Assembly: GCF_001183965.1 (NCBI RefSeq)
Contig: NZ_LFZV01000001.1
Span: forward strand, 1,058,594 to 1,122,593
Source of the DNA: Bacillus sp. FJAT-27916
Lineage (GTDB): Bacteria > Bacillota > Bacilli > Bacillales > Pradoshiaceae
Length of the DNA stretch: 64,000 nt
Reading direction: 5' to 3'
Positions 43,649 through 51,928 of the stretch are shown one piece after another. Made by a program: the position numbers and the translations under genes. Positions within the stretch are counted from its first letter, which is position 1, and every line of letters begins with the position of its first letter. The notes beneath the pieces are model-generated. The model did not search any database, was not told the origin of the DNA, and saw nothing but the letters and a program-made list of their open reading frames with translations.

Positions 43649-44989
43649 ATGGCAACCGTAGCGTTCCATACATTAGGATGTAAAGTGAACCATTATGAAA
43701 CAGAAGCGATATGGCAGCTGTTTCAGGCTTCAGGATATGATCGAGTAGATTTTGAGCAAGTAGCAGATGTCTACGTTATTAATACATGTACCGTGACAAA
43801 TACAGGCGACAAGAAAAGCCGTCAAATCATTCGCAGAGCTGTCCGTAAGAATCCAGATGCGGTCATTTGCGTAACAGGCTGCTATGCTCAAACCTCCCCT
43901 GCGGAAATTATGGCCATTCCAGGAGTGGATATCGTGGTCGGAACACAGGACCGCGGTAAACTGTTAGGATTTATTGATACATTTAGAGAAGAACGCCAGC
44001 CAATCAACGGCGTTCGCAATATCATGAAAACAAGAGTATATGAAGAAATGGACGTACCTGCCTTCACTGACCGTACGCGCGCGTCATTGAAGATTCAGGA
44101 GGGCTGCAATAACTTCTGTACTTTCTGCATCATCCCATGGGCACGCGGACTTCTGCGCTCAAGAGATCCACAGGAAGTCGTTCATCAAGCTCAGCAGCTG
44201 GTTGACGCAGGCTATAAGGAAATCGTCCTTACAGGTATTCATACAGGCGGATATGGAGAAGACTTAAAGGATTATAATCTTGCCATGCTTCTGATGGATT
44301 TGGATGAGAAGGTAGCGGGATTGAAACGCATCCGTATTTCCTCCATCGAAGCCTCACAAATCTCTGATGAGGTCATCGAGGTATTGCGGAAATCTGACAA
44401 GGTTGTTCCGCATTTGCATATACCGATTCAATCGGCTTCAAACACTGTGCTTAAGAGAATGCGCCGCAAGTATTCAACAGAGTTTTATGCCGAGCGTGTA
44501 GCACGCCTGCGTGAAGCATTGCCAAATCTAGCAATCACTTCGGATGTTATCGTAGGTTTCCCGGGTGAAACAGAGGAAGAATTCATGGAGACGTATAATT
44601 TCATTAAGGAGCAACGTTTTTCTGAGCTTCACGTCTTCCCTTATTCAAAACGGACAGGCACACCAGCTGCACGTATGGAAGACCAAGTTGATGAAGATGT
44701 GAAAAACGACCGTGTACACCGCTTGATTGCCCTTTCCGAGCAATTGGCGAAGGAGTTCGCTTCTCAATTCGAGGATGAGGTTCTTGAAGTCATTCCAGAA
44801 GACCGTTTTGAAGAAGGAGAAGGCTTATATCAAGGGTATTCTGATAATTATTTGAAGGTTGTCTTCCCGGCGACAGAAGACATGATCGGCCAAATCGTCA
44901 AAGTGAAAATCACAAAGGCTGGCTATCCGTATAACGAAGGGCAATTCGTCCGCGTGTTAGACGATCAAATCGAAGCAGTAGCCCAATAA
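43649..44989 (+). CDS. mtaB: tRNA t6A37 methylthiotransferase MtaB
   Basis: A 446-aa radical-SAM methylthiotransferase that adds a methylthio group to t6A at tRNA position 37. The N-terminal UPF0004 domain has cysteines in HTLGCKVN (Cys11), NTCTVTN and VTGCYAQ. The radical-SAM cluster is CNNFCTFC (about residues 148-155). A C-terminal TRAM RNA-binding domain follows (KVVFPATEDMIGQIVKVKI). ATG 43649 uses GCGAGGTGAAGG overlapping the end of rsmE. Corresponds to yqeV. Confidence 0.95.
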   Translation: MATVAFHTLGCKVNHYETEAIWQLFQASGYDRVDFEQVADVYVINTCTVTNTGDKKSRQIIRRAVRKNPDAVICVTGCYAQTSPAEIMAIPGVDIVVGTQDRGKLLGFIDTFREERQPINGVRNIMKTRVYEEMDVPAFTDRTRASLKIQEGCNNFCTFCIIPWARGLLRSRDPQEVVHQAQQLVDAGYKEIVLTGIHTGGYGEDLKDYNLAMLLMDLDEKVAGLKRIRISSIEASQISDEVIEVLRKSDKVVPHLHIPIQSASNTVLKRMRRKYSTEFYAERVARLREALPNLAITSDVIVGFPGETEEEFMETYNFIKEQRFSELHVFPYSKRTGTPAARMEDQVDEDVKNDRVHRLIALSEQLAKEFASQFEDEVLEVIPEDRFEEGEGLYQGYSDNYLKVVFPATEDMIGQIVKVKITKAGYPYNEGQFVRVLDDQIEAVAQ

Positions 44990-44996
44990 TATAGGA

Positions 44997-45032
44997 GTCC
45001 AAGGTTTCTTAAGTGAACCTTGGACTTTTTTT
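44997..45032 (+). terminator. Terminator after mtaB
   Basis: GTCCAAGGTT (44997-45006) and AACCTTGGAC (45016-45025), 9-nt loop, then seven T. It closes the hrcA-mtaB gene cluster. Confidence 0.95.
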
Positions 45033-45249
45033 GCTGAAAGGTAAAGCGGTTAAAGTGTTTAGGATCGTGAATAGCCCATGCTGCTCGTTATGCAAAGCGG
45101 TTGATCAATGGAACGGTTTATGTCCAGATCAGAAGGCCTTGCACGGCCATTGATGAATCAGTTGCTTGTACGGGAATTCCCTGCTTGAAATAAAATAAAA
45201 TCGTGTCAAAAGAATGCGATAAAACCAAGCGTTAAAATTGGAATAACAG

Positions 45250-45278
45250 TTGACCTAAGATACCTGATATATTATAAT
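45250..45278 (+). promoter_or_regulatory. Sigma-A promoter of rpsU
   Basis: TTGACC (45250-45255), a 17-nt spacer and a perfect TATAAT (45273-45278). A 5' leader of about 60 nt follows before rpsU. Confidence 0.85.
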
Positions 45279-45345
45279 TTTAAGGTACATGGTTTCCTTC
45301 AACATGAGGAAATTAGAGTTGTTGTGCTCGGAGGGAGGGAAAGAG

Positions 45346-45519
45346 ATGTCTAAAACAGTCGTTAAGAAAAACGAATCGCTTGAAGATGCTCTTCGACGCT
45401 TCAAACGCACAGTTTCCAAGCAAGGTACTATGCAGGAAGTAAGAAAGCGCGAATTCTATGAAAAACCTAGTGTTAAACGTAAGAAAAAGTCTGAAGCTGC
45501 GAGAAAACGCAAGTACTAA
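45346..45519 (+). CDS. rpsU: Small subunit ribosomal protein S21
   Basis: A 57-aa basic protein, [20 protein letters not shown]... ending in a Lys/Arg-rich tail; S21 assists mRNA base-pairing at initiation on the 30S subunit. The ATG at 45346 has GGAGGGAAAGAG upstream. yqeY begins 15 nt after its stop, the usual pairing in Firmicutes. Confidence 0.97.
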   Translation: MSKTVVKKNESLEDALRRFKRTVSKQGTMQEVRKREFYEKPSVKRKKKSEAARKRKY

Positions 45520-45534
45520 AAAGAGGTGCCTTTA

Positions 45535-45984
45535 ATGAGTCTTGTTGAGCGTTTAAACAGCGATATGAAACAAGCTATGAAAGACAAAGATAAAGACAAG
45601 CTCTCTGTCATCCGAATGATGAAGGCTTCTCTTCAGAATGAAGGAATTAAGCTTGGCAAACAAGAGTTATCCGAGGATGAAGAGTTGACCGTGCTATCAC
45701 GTGAGTTAAAGCAACGTAAAGACTCCCTTCAAGAATTTGATAAAGCAGGGCGCCAGGACTTAACCGAAAAGCTTCACGCTGAAATTGCTGTTGTGGAAAG
45801 CTATATGCCGAAACAATTAAGCGAAGAAGATCTGGATGCGCTTGTTACTGAAGCGATCGCCCAAACAAATGCCACTTCTAAGGCTGATATGGGGAAAGTA
45901 ATGTCCGCTATCATGCCGAAGGTGAAGGGCAAAGCTGATGGATCTTTAGTTAATAAACTGGTACTGCAACATCTTTCAAAATAA
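45535..45984 (+). CDS. yqeY: YqeY/GatB-like protein
   Basis: A 149-aa helical protein of the GatB/YqeY family, related to the tRNA-binding tail of the amidotransferase subunit GatB. Segments [19 protein letters not shown] and [22 protein letters not shown] are characteristic. The molecular role is undefined; an RNA-related role is inferred from similarity. ATG 45535 follows AGAGGTG at 6 nt. Confidence 0.93.
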   Translation: MSLVERLNSDMKQAMKDKDKDKLSVIRMMKASLQNEGIKLGKQELSEDEELTVLSRELKQRKDSLQEFDKAGRQDLTEKLHAEIAVVESYMPKQLSEEDLDALVTEAIAQTNATSKADMGKVMSAIMPKVKGKADGSLVNKLVLQHLSK

Positions 45985-45994
45985 GACATATAAA

Positions 45995-46026
45995 ATCCGT
46001 GAATCAATCGATTCGCGGGTTTTTTA
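45995..46026 (+). terminator. Terminator after yqeY
   Basis: CCGTGAATC (45997-46005), loop AATC, GATTCGCGG (46010-46018), then a T-run. Confidence 0.9.
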
Positions 46027-46134
46027 TTATGTTTTCAGGAAAAAACAGATAAATGCACAAGAATATTGAAACTAATAAGGTCTTTGTACGTATAATGGAC
46101 TATAAGGGAAAATGGGAAGGAGGGAAGAGAGAGA

Positions 46135-47463
46135 GTGAAGAAACATTGGTGGTCGCTCTTTTTTATTGCCGCCTTTTGCTTGAGCTTCATCGGCGGGCCA
46201 AATACAAGCTTAGGTAATGGAGAGAAAGTCTATATTGTTCCTATACATAATGATGTGGAGAAAGGGTTAGCCAATTTCTTGACCCGTGCCATCGAGACTG
46301 CTGAGGAAGATGGGGCAGAAGCAATCATATTTGATATTAATACACCAGGCGGAGCTGTTGATGCGGCGGATGAGATTGGGCAGGCATTTGCTGAAACGGA
46401 TATTAAGACCGTAGCCTTTATCGATAATCGCGCCTTATCAGCTGGTGCCTTCATATCATTGAATGCGGATGAAATCTACATGGTGCCGGGCGCCACGATG
46501 GGAGCAGCGGCAGTCATCACCTCAGATGGAAATGCTGCCGATGAGAAGGCACAATCTTATTGGCTGGCTAATATGGAGAAGGCGGCAGAATCAAGCGGCC
46601 GGAACCCGTCCTTTGCGAAAGCAATGGCGGAAAAGGATGTTGACCTGCCATCAGCTTATGATTCATGGGAAGGAAAGCTTCTTACTTTGACGGCTTCTCA
46701 GGCAAGTGAAATCGGCTACAGTGAAGGCACTGTCAAAAATGAAGAGGCACTTCTTCAGAAACTAGGGCTTGAGGAAGCAGAGAAAGTGATGTTTGAGGAA
46801 ACCTTTGCCGATAAGGCGGCACGTTTTCTAACGAATCCTTATATCATTCCGATTTTGTTATCCATCGGTACGATTGGACTCATCGTTGAACTCTATTCTC
46901 CGGGCTTCGGACTGCCGGGAATCGCTGGTATTTCTGCCTTGCTGCTGTTCTTCTATGGTCATCTCGTATCGGGGCTTGCCGGATATGAAACCTTGATTCT
47001 GTTTATTGTCGGAATTGGCCTGATTCTGCTGGAATTTTTCATACCGGGAGGAATCATCGGTATAGTAGGCTTTATTGCAATAATAGCAAGTTTATTTCTT
47101 GCTTCGGGGGATGTGGAACTTATGGCGAAATCGATTTTCATTGCCTTGCTGGCAGCCTTTTTGGTAGCCGTCATTCTGATTAAATTCTTCGGGAAGAAAT
47201 TCACGGCCTTTGATCGACTTGTACTGTTTGATTCAACAAGCACCGAGAAAGGTTATATCTCCAATACAAACAGAACTGAGCTCATCGGCAAGGAAGGGAT
47301 TCTGCTGACTGACTTGAGACCTGCTGGAACGGTTTTGGTTGATGGAGAGAGAATTGATGTGGTCAGTGAGGGAAGCTTTATTAACAAGGGAACTGCTGTT
47401 AAAGTAGTTAAAGTGGAAGGTTCCCGTGTAGTTGTGCGACAATTAGATGAAGATAATCAGTAA
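46135..47463 (+). CDS. nfeD: NfeD-family membrane protein with ClpP-class domain (YqeZ)
   Basis: A 442-aa protein: signal peptide (WWSLFFIAAFCLSFIGG), an extracytoplasmic ClpP/crotonase-like domain (INTPGGAVDAADEI and DNRALSAGAFISL with the candidate catalytic Ser), four to five transmembrane helices (about 225-350), and a C-terminal NfeD OB-fold. It is paired with floA, and NfeD proteins are thought to work with flotillins in membrane organisation. GTG at 46135 with GGAGGGAAGAGAGA. Proteolytic activity of this member is untested. Confidence 0.9.
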   Translation: MKKHWWSLFFIAAFCLSFIGGPNTSLGNGEKVYIVPIHNDVEKGLANFLTRAIETAEEDGAEAIIFDINTPGGAVDAADEIGQAFAETDIKTVAFIDNRALSAGAFISLNADEIYMVPGATMGAAAVITSDGNAADEKAQSYWLANMEKAAESSGRNPSFAKAMAEKDVDLPSAYDSWEGKLLTLTASQASEIGYSEGTVKNEEALLQKLGLEEAEKVMFEETFADKAARFLTNPYIIPILLSIGTIGLIVELYSPGFGLPGIAGISALLLFFYGHLVSGLAGYETLILFIVGIGLILLEFFIPGGIIGIVGFIAIIASLFLASGDVELMAKSIFIALLAAFLVAVILIKFFGKKFTAFDRLVLFDSTSTEKGYISNTNRTELIGKEGILLTDLRPAGTVLVDGERIDVVSEGSFINKGTAVKVVKVEGSRVVVRQLDEDNQ

Positions 47464-47491
47464 TTTAGAAATGAAGGGAGAACAATAAAAT

Positions 47492-48493
47492 ATGGTATTA
47501 ACAAGTGGAACGATTGCAGCCCTGCTGGGTGTGGCGCTCATTATCATTGTTCTGGCCGTCTTATTTACATTCGTGCCGGTTATGCTCTGGATTTCTGCGA
47601 TCGCTGCAGGTGTCCGTGTTAGTATTTTCACGTTAATTGGTATGAGGCTCCGCCGTGTAGCGCCGAGCCGTGTCATCAATCCGCTTATTAAAGCATCAAA
47701 AGCAGGATTGAATGTGACAACGAATCAGCTTGAGAGCCATTACTTGGCTGGAGGAAATGTAGACCGGGTTGTTAATGCGCTAATCGCGGCTCATCGTGCC
47801 AATATCGACCTTACCTTTGAGCGCTGTGCTGCAATTGACCTTGCAGGACGTGACGTGCTTGAGGCTGTCCAAATGAGCGTAAATCCAAAGGTCATTGAAA
47901 CACCATTCATTGCGGGTGTGGCATTGAACGGGATTGAAGTGAAGGCCAAAGCGAGAATTACCGTACGGGCTAATATTGAACGCCTTGTCGGGGGTGCTGG
48001 AGAGGATACGGTTATTGCCCGGGTTGGTGAGGGTGTTATCTCGACAATTGGTTCAAGTGAAAGCCATACGACTGTTCTTGAGAATCCGGAAAGGATCTCC
48101 CAGACCGTCTTAAGCAAAGGGCTGGATGCTGGGACAGCCTTTGAAATTCTTTCCATCGATATTGCAGATGTGGATATCGGCAAAAACATCGGTGCTGAGC
48201 TTCAAACAGAACAAGCGGAAGCAGACAAGAAGATTGCCCAAGCAAAAGCAGAGGAACGCCGTGCGATGGCGATTGCACAAGAGCAAGAGATGAAGGCAAA
48301 AGTAGAAGAAATGAAGGCGAAGGTTGTAGAATCTGAAGCTGAAGTACCGCTTGCGATGGCTCATGCTTTCAAAGCTGGTAATATGGGAATCATGGATTAC
48401 ATGAATTATCAAAACCTTGCCTCCGATACGAAGATGAGAGAGTCCATCGGCAACATGAATCAAGACCAGACGAATCAGGACGACGAGAAATAA
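47492..48493 (+). CDS. floA: Flotillin-like protein FloA (YqfA)
   Basis: A 333-aa membrane-scaffold protein. The N-terminal hydrophobic segment ([25 protein letters not shown]) inserts as a hairpin. The PHB/SPFH-like domain spans about residues 60-230, and a coiled coil rich in E/A/K repeats ([19 protein letters not shown]) drives oligomerisation. FloA organises functional membrane microdomains. It follows nfeD by 28 nt. Confidence 0.95.
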   Translation: MVLTSGTIAALLGVALIIIVLAVLFTFVPVMLWISAIAAGVRVSIFTLIGMRLRRVAPSRVINPLIKASKAGLNVTTNQLESHYLAGGNVDRVVNALIAAHRANIDLTFERCAAIDLAGRDVLEAVQMSVNPKVIETPFIAGVALNGIEVKAKARITVRANIERLVGGAGEDTVIARVGEGVISTIGSSESHTTVLENPERISQTVLSKGLDAGTAFEILSIDIADVDIGKNIGAELQTEQAEADKKIAQAKAEERRAMAIAQEQEMKAKVEEMKAKVVESEAEVPLAMAHAFKAGNMGIMDYMNYQNLASDTKMRESIGNMNQDQTNQDDEK

Positions 48494-48533
48494 GATCCCT
48501 TAACCGGGTATCCTGGAAAAGGAGGTTCTATCC

Positions 48534-49088
48534 ATGGTATTAGGGGCAATATGGGATAATCCCATTTTAATTTTCATCATCATCAGTCTGATCAGCTGGT
48601 TCTTCGGAAGAAATAAGGAAGCAGAGCAGAGCAACAACCCGCCTGATCCAATGCCGGATGAGAAAACAAATCGTCCTGAGGGCAGGGGGAGCGAGAAGCC
48701 TGTCATGCAAATGGCCGGAGCAGATGATGAGATTCGCCGTAAGATCCAGGAAAGGGAGCGCCAGCTGAAGAAGAAGCTGAGCCAGTCACCGGAATTGGAG
48801 AGAAAAGCAGAGACTTTGGCTCAATCGATTAAGGAGCAATATGAGCGGCAAAAGGCGAAACTGGCGGATTCTCAGCCGAAGGAGAGAACACCTGAACCAG
48901 CGGCAGTCTCTGTGCCCGTACAAATGGCCAGAAAGGCAATCCCAGAAGAATTACGGCCAAAGAGCAGTAACCAGGCATCCGAAAGTTCAAGACCACGTGT
49001 GAATTTACGGGAGGCTGACTTAAGACAGGCTGTTATTATGTCCGAAATTCTTGGTCCGCCTAGGTCGAAAAGAAGGCATATTAGATAA
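48534..49088 (+). CDS. yqfB: YqfB-like membrane-anchored coiled-coil protein
   Basis: A 184-aa protein with one N-terminal helix (PILIFIIISLISWFF, about residues 10-24). A polar linker is followed by a Lys/Glu/Gln-rich coiled coil (DDEIRRKIQERERQLKKKL..., about 65-115), a Pro-rich stretch, and a conserved-looking C-terminus (LREADLRQAVIMSEILGPPRSKRR). Function unknown. Position after floA corresponds to yqfB, and it could help anchor or partner the flotillin; that is inference. Confidence 0.65.
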   Translation: MVLGAIWDNPILIFIIISLISWFFGRNKEAEQSNNPPDPMPDEKTNRPEGRGSEKPVMQMAGADDEIRRKIQERERQLKKKLSQSPELERKAETLAQSIKEQYERQKAKLADSQPKERTPEPAAVSVPVQMARKAIPEELRPKSSNQASESSRPRVNLREADLRQAVIMSEILGPPRSKRRHIR

Positions 49089-49094
49089 TTTCAG

Positions 49095-49129
49095 ATAGAC
49101 CCTCCGAGTGATTCGGAGGGTCTATTTTT
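49095..49129 (+). terminator. Terminator after yqfB
   Basis: ATAGACCCTCCGA (49095-49107), loop GTGAT, TCGGAGGGTCTAT (49113-49125), then TTTTG. It separates the flotillin genes from the sporulation genes yqfC/yqfD. Confidence 0.95.
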
Positions 49130-49308
49130 GTGTGTAATGACGGCTCTGATATTCTCTGTTCCCCCTAAGGATTAGTTGTCATGTAAGCAGCTCGCTGCGA
49201 ATAGGTTATAAGGAGAGGACTCCTGAGTAATAGATACGCTTGTCGTTATATACAGCCGAAACGAGGCGCATTTATGTATATCCAGATCAGGGAGAAAGGG
49301 GGCTCTTT

Positions 49309-49593
49309 ATGGCCCGAGCATGGGGGAATCGGTTGAAGAGGTGGGTTACGGCCGCCATGGACCTGCCGGAAGATATTATGATGGACCTGCCGAGAATCAC
49401 GATGGTTGGCCAAATTCATATATACATAGAAAATCACAAGGGGCTGCTGGCTTTTTCAGATAAGGAATTGCGCTTAATGCTAAAGAGCGGACAACTTCTG
49501 GTCAAGGGTGAAGGCTTTGTGTTAAAGACGATTCTTCCAGAGGAAATCCTGCTTGAGGGAAAGATTGATCAAGTCTTATTTCTTGAAGAGTAG
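49309..49593 (+). CDS. yqfC: Sporulation protein YqfC
   Basis: A 94-aa protein, MARAWGNRLKRWVTAAMDLP..., with the conserved PRITMVGQIHIYIENHKGLLAFSDKELRL-type core. The yqfC-yqfD pair is required for efficient sporulation and is expressed in the mother cell under sigma-E in B. subtilis. The ATG at 49309 follows AAAGGGGG by 7 nt; an upstream in-frame start has no homology. I could not identify a convincing sigma-E promoter in the 180 nt upstream. Confidence 0.9.
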   Translation: MARAWGNRLKRWVTAAMDLPEDIMMDLPRITMVGQIHIYIENHKGLLAFSDKELRLMLKSGQLLVKGEGFVLKTILPEEILLEGKIDQVLFLEE

Positions 49594-49610
49594 CAAGGGG
49601 AGGTACTCGA

Positions 49611-50798
49611 ATGAAAAACGATTGGACAAATCATTTGAGCGGATATGTGAAGGTTCAAGTGAACGGCAGGGGCGCAACAAGATTCATTAATCGTCTTCTT
49701 GAGCAAAAGGTGCTCGTATGGGATGTTAAAAACATGGGGACGGAAACGGTTGTATTTTATATGAAGCTTGAGGAAGTGCCGACACTGAGGGTTGCAGCAA
49801 GAAAAAGCGAGTGTAAGGTGACCTTTCTGGAAAGAAAGGGGGCCTATTTCTTTGGAAAGAAATTGCTGAAGTACAGCGGCCTGCTTGTTGGACTATTTTT
49901 ATTTTGCACATTAATCTTCATTCTTTCTAATGTTGTCTGGGGAATCGAAATAAAGGGAGCAAGTCCGGCTACTGAGCATGAAGTTCGCAAGGCGCTTGAG
50001 GAAATGGATATAAAGGTCGGTAAATTACAATTCGGATTGGATCAGATGGAGGATATCCAGAAGGAATTAAGTGAGCGTGTGCCTGCTATTACATGGATTG
50101 GCGTGCAGTTGAAGGGGACAACCTTTGAATTTCAGGTTGTAGAGAAGAAGCAGCCTAAAAAAGAGGCAAATGAGACCTATATGAACTTGATTGCGGCGAA
50201 GAGTGGGACAATTGTCCAGCCGATGGTTGAAAAAGGACAAGGAATAGTTGAGAAAAACCAATATGTTCAGAAAGGGGATATATTGGTGAGCGGCTTTATT
50301 GGAAGGGAAGATAATAAGAAATATGTAGGGGCGAAAGGAAAGGTGATGGCGGAAACATGGTATAAGACCACGGTGACTGTTCCGCTGAAAACGAATTTAT
50401 TTGTCTTTAATGGTGATTCTAAAACCAAGAATACCATTAAGTTCGGTGATTTCGAGATGCCTGTATGGGGCTTTGGGGAACACGGATTCCCGGAATACGA
50501 GGTTGAGGAGGATCGGAAGGTCTTTCGCTTTTTTGGCTGGGAAATCCCAATAACCTTTCATAAGAAGACATATTTAAGTAAGGAAAAAGCAGTGCGCGTG
50601 TATACGGAGGAAGAAGCGGCAGTCCAAGCAGAAAAGATGGCCAGGCAGGATGTGCTGAAACTCGCACCGGATGATGCATCCATTATTGACGAAAAAATTT
50701 TGCACAAGCGGAGCCACAATGGTAAAGTTAAAATGACTATACATTATCAAGTTTTAGAAAATATTGCAATCGGACAACCGATGATTCAAGGAGACTAA
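49611..50798 (+). CDS. yqfD: Sporulation protein YqfD
   Basis: A 395-aa protein with one strong transmembrane segment (YSGLLVGLFLFCTLIFILSNVVWG, about residues 87-110), a POTRA-like domain after it (IEIKGASPATEHEVRKALEE), and a C-terminal domain. Mutants of B. subtilis yqfD arrest during sporulation; the molecular role is unclear. It follows yqfC by 17 nt with GGGGAGG before the ATG, and precedes phoH by 3 nt. Confidence 0.92.
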   Translation: MKNDWTNHLSGYVKVQVNGRGATRFINRLLEQKVLVWDVKNMGTETVVFYMKLEEVPTLRVAARKSECKVTFLERKGAYFFGKKLLKYSGLLVGLFLFCTLIFILSNVVWGIEIKGASPATEHEVRKALEEMDIKVGKLQFGLDQMEDIQKELSERVPAITWIGVQLKGTTFEFQVVEKKQPKKEANETYMNLIAAKSGTIVQPMVEKGQGIVEKNQYVQKGDILVSGFIGREDNKKYVGAKGKVMAETWYKTTVTVPLKTNLFVFNGDSKTKNTIKFGDFEMPVWGFGEHGFPEYEVEEDRKVFRFFGWEIPITFHKKTYLSKEKAVRVYTEEEAAVQAEKMARQDVLKLAPDDASIIDEKILHKRSHNGKVKMTIHYQVLENIAIGQPMIQGD

Positions 50799-50801
50799 GG
50801 A

Positions 50802-51767
50802 ATGTCAGATCAAGCAAAACTTATGAACTTACAATTAGAATCACCAAATGAAGCGGCAGAGTTGTTTGGTGTCAATGATAGCAATCTCAAGCTGTTGGAA
50901 AGTGAGCTCTCTGTCAATATCATCTCCCGCGGCGAGACCATCAGTATTTCGGGAAAAGAAGAGAATCTCGAGAGTGCGGATGAGATTTTACAAGCTTTAT
51001 TGACCATTGTCCGCAAGGGAATCAAAATTGGACCCCGTGAAGTGGCCTATGCTATCAATCTGTCCAAGAATGGAACGCTTGAATATTTTGCGGATTTATA
51101 TAACGAAGAGATCACCAAGAATGCAAAAGGAAAGTCCATCCGTGTAAAGACTTTAGGACAGAAGGAATACCTTTCTGCTATCAGGAGCAAGGATCTTGTG
51201 TTTGGTATTGGTCCGGCTGGTACAGGAAAAACATATTTGGCTGTCGTTATGGCGGTTCTCGCCCTGAAGAGCGGGGATGTTAAGCGTATTATTTTGACTC
51301 GTCCTGCAGTCGAAGCGGGCGAGAGTCTAGGCTTCCTGCCGGGAGATTTAAAGGAGAAGGTCGATCCATACTTGAGACCGCTATATGATGCCCTGCATGA
51401 TATATTGGGCACAGAGCAGACGGCAAGGTTGATTGAACGCGGTACGATTGAGATTGCCCCGTTGGCTTATATGCGCGGAAGGACACTGGATGATGCTTTT
51501 GTCATTCTGGATGAAGCGCAGAATACAACACAGGCTCAAATGAAGATGTTTTTAACTCGACTTGGCTTTGGCTCAAAGCTGGTGATTACGGGAGATACAT
51601 CGCAAATTGATTTGCCAAGAGGCATTCAATCCGGGCTAAAAGCAGCAGAAAATATCCTTAAGAATGTCACAGGAATCGGATTTATCCATCTGGATCAAAC
51701 CGATGTTGTAAGGCACCCGCTCGTGGCCAAGATTATTCATGCCTATGAGAAATATGAAACAAAATAA
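50802..51767 (+). CDS. phoH: PhoH-family ATPase
   Basis: A 321-aa P-loop ATPase with an N-terminal KH-type domain (SVNIISRGETISISGKEENLESADEIL) and the PhoH ATPase core: GPAGTGKTYLA (Walker A, about residue 138), VILDEAQNTT (Walker B) and ITGDTSQIDLP. Probably involved in RNA metabolism, by family; not experimentally fixed. Nearly overlaps yqfD, so co-transcribed. Confidence 0.93.
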   Translation: MSDQAKLMNLQLESPNEAAELFGVNDSNLKLLESELSVNIISRGETISISGKEENLESADEILQALLTIVRKGIKIGPREVAYAINLSKNGTLEYFADLYNEEITKNAKGKSIRVKTLGQKEYLSAIRSKDLVFGIGPAGTGKTYLAVVMAVLALKSGDVKRIILTRPAVEAGESLGFLPGDLKEKVDPYLRPLYDALHDILGTEQTARLIERGTIEIAPLAYMRGRTLDDAFVILDEAQNTTQAQMKMFLTRLGFGSKLVITGDTSQIDLPRGIQSGLKAAENILKNVTGIGFIHLDQTDVVRHPLVAKIIHAYEKYETK

Positions 51768-51783
51768 TCATAATCCTCTAGGA

Positions 51784-51822
51784 AAGAGAGCCGCAGGTAT
51801 ACTGTGGCCCTTTTCTTTTTTG
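51784..51822 (+). terminator. Terminator after phoH
   Basis: GCCGCAG (51790-51796), loop GTATA, CTGTGGC (51802-51808, one G-U pair), then CCTTTTCTTTTTT. Confidence 0.75.
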
Positions 51823-51928
51823 TGTCTGAAATGGAAAACAAGGTGAAACGCTTGCCAAAAACTGATATTATAACATCAAGTGTTCGATTTTATACATAGA
51901 GACTCTTCCGTCTGAAGGAGGAAAGCAC

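Larger units (their letters stand above)
44990..45345 (+). other. mtaB-rpsU intergenic region
   Basis: About 355 bp without a gene. It holds the mtaB terminator at 44997, the rpsU promoter at 45250-45278 and, between them, an inverted repeat ATCAATGG (45104-45111)/CCATTGAT (45147-45154) enclosing a smaller GGCC hairpin. No ORF of note. Confidence 0.6.
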
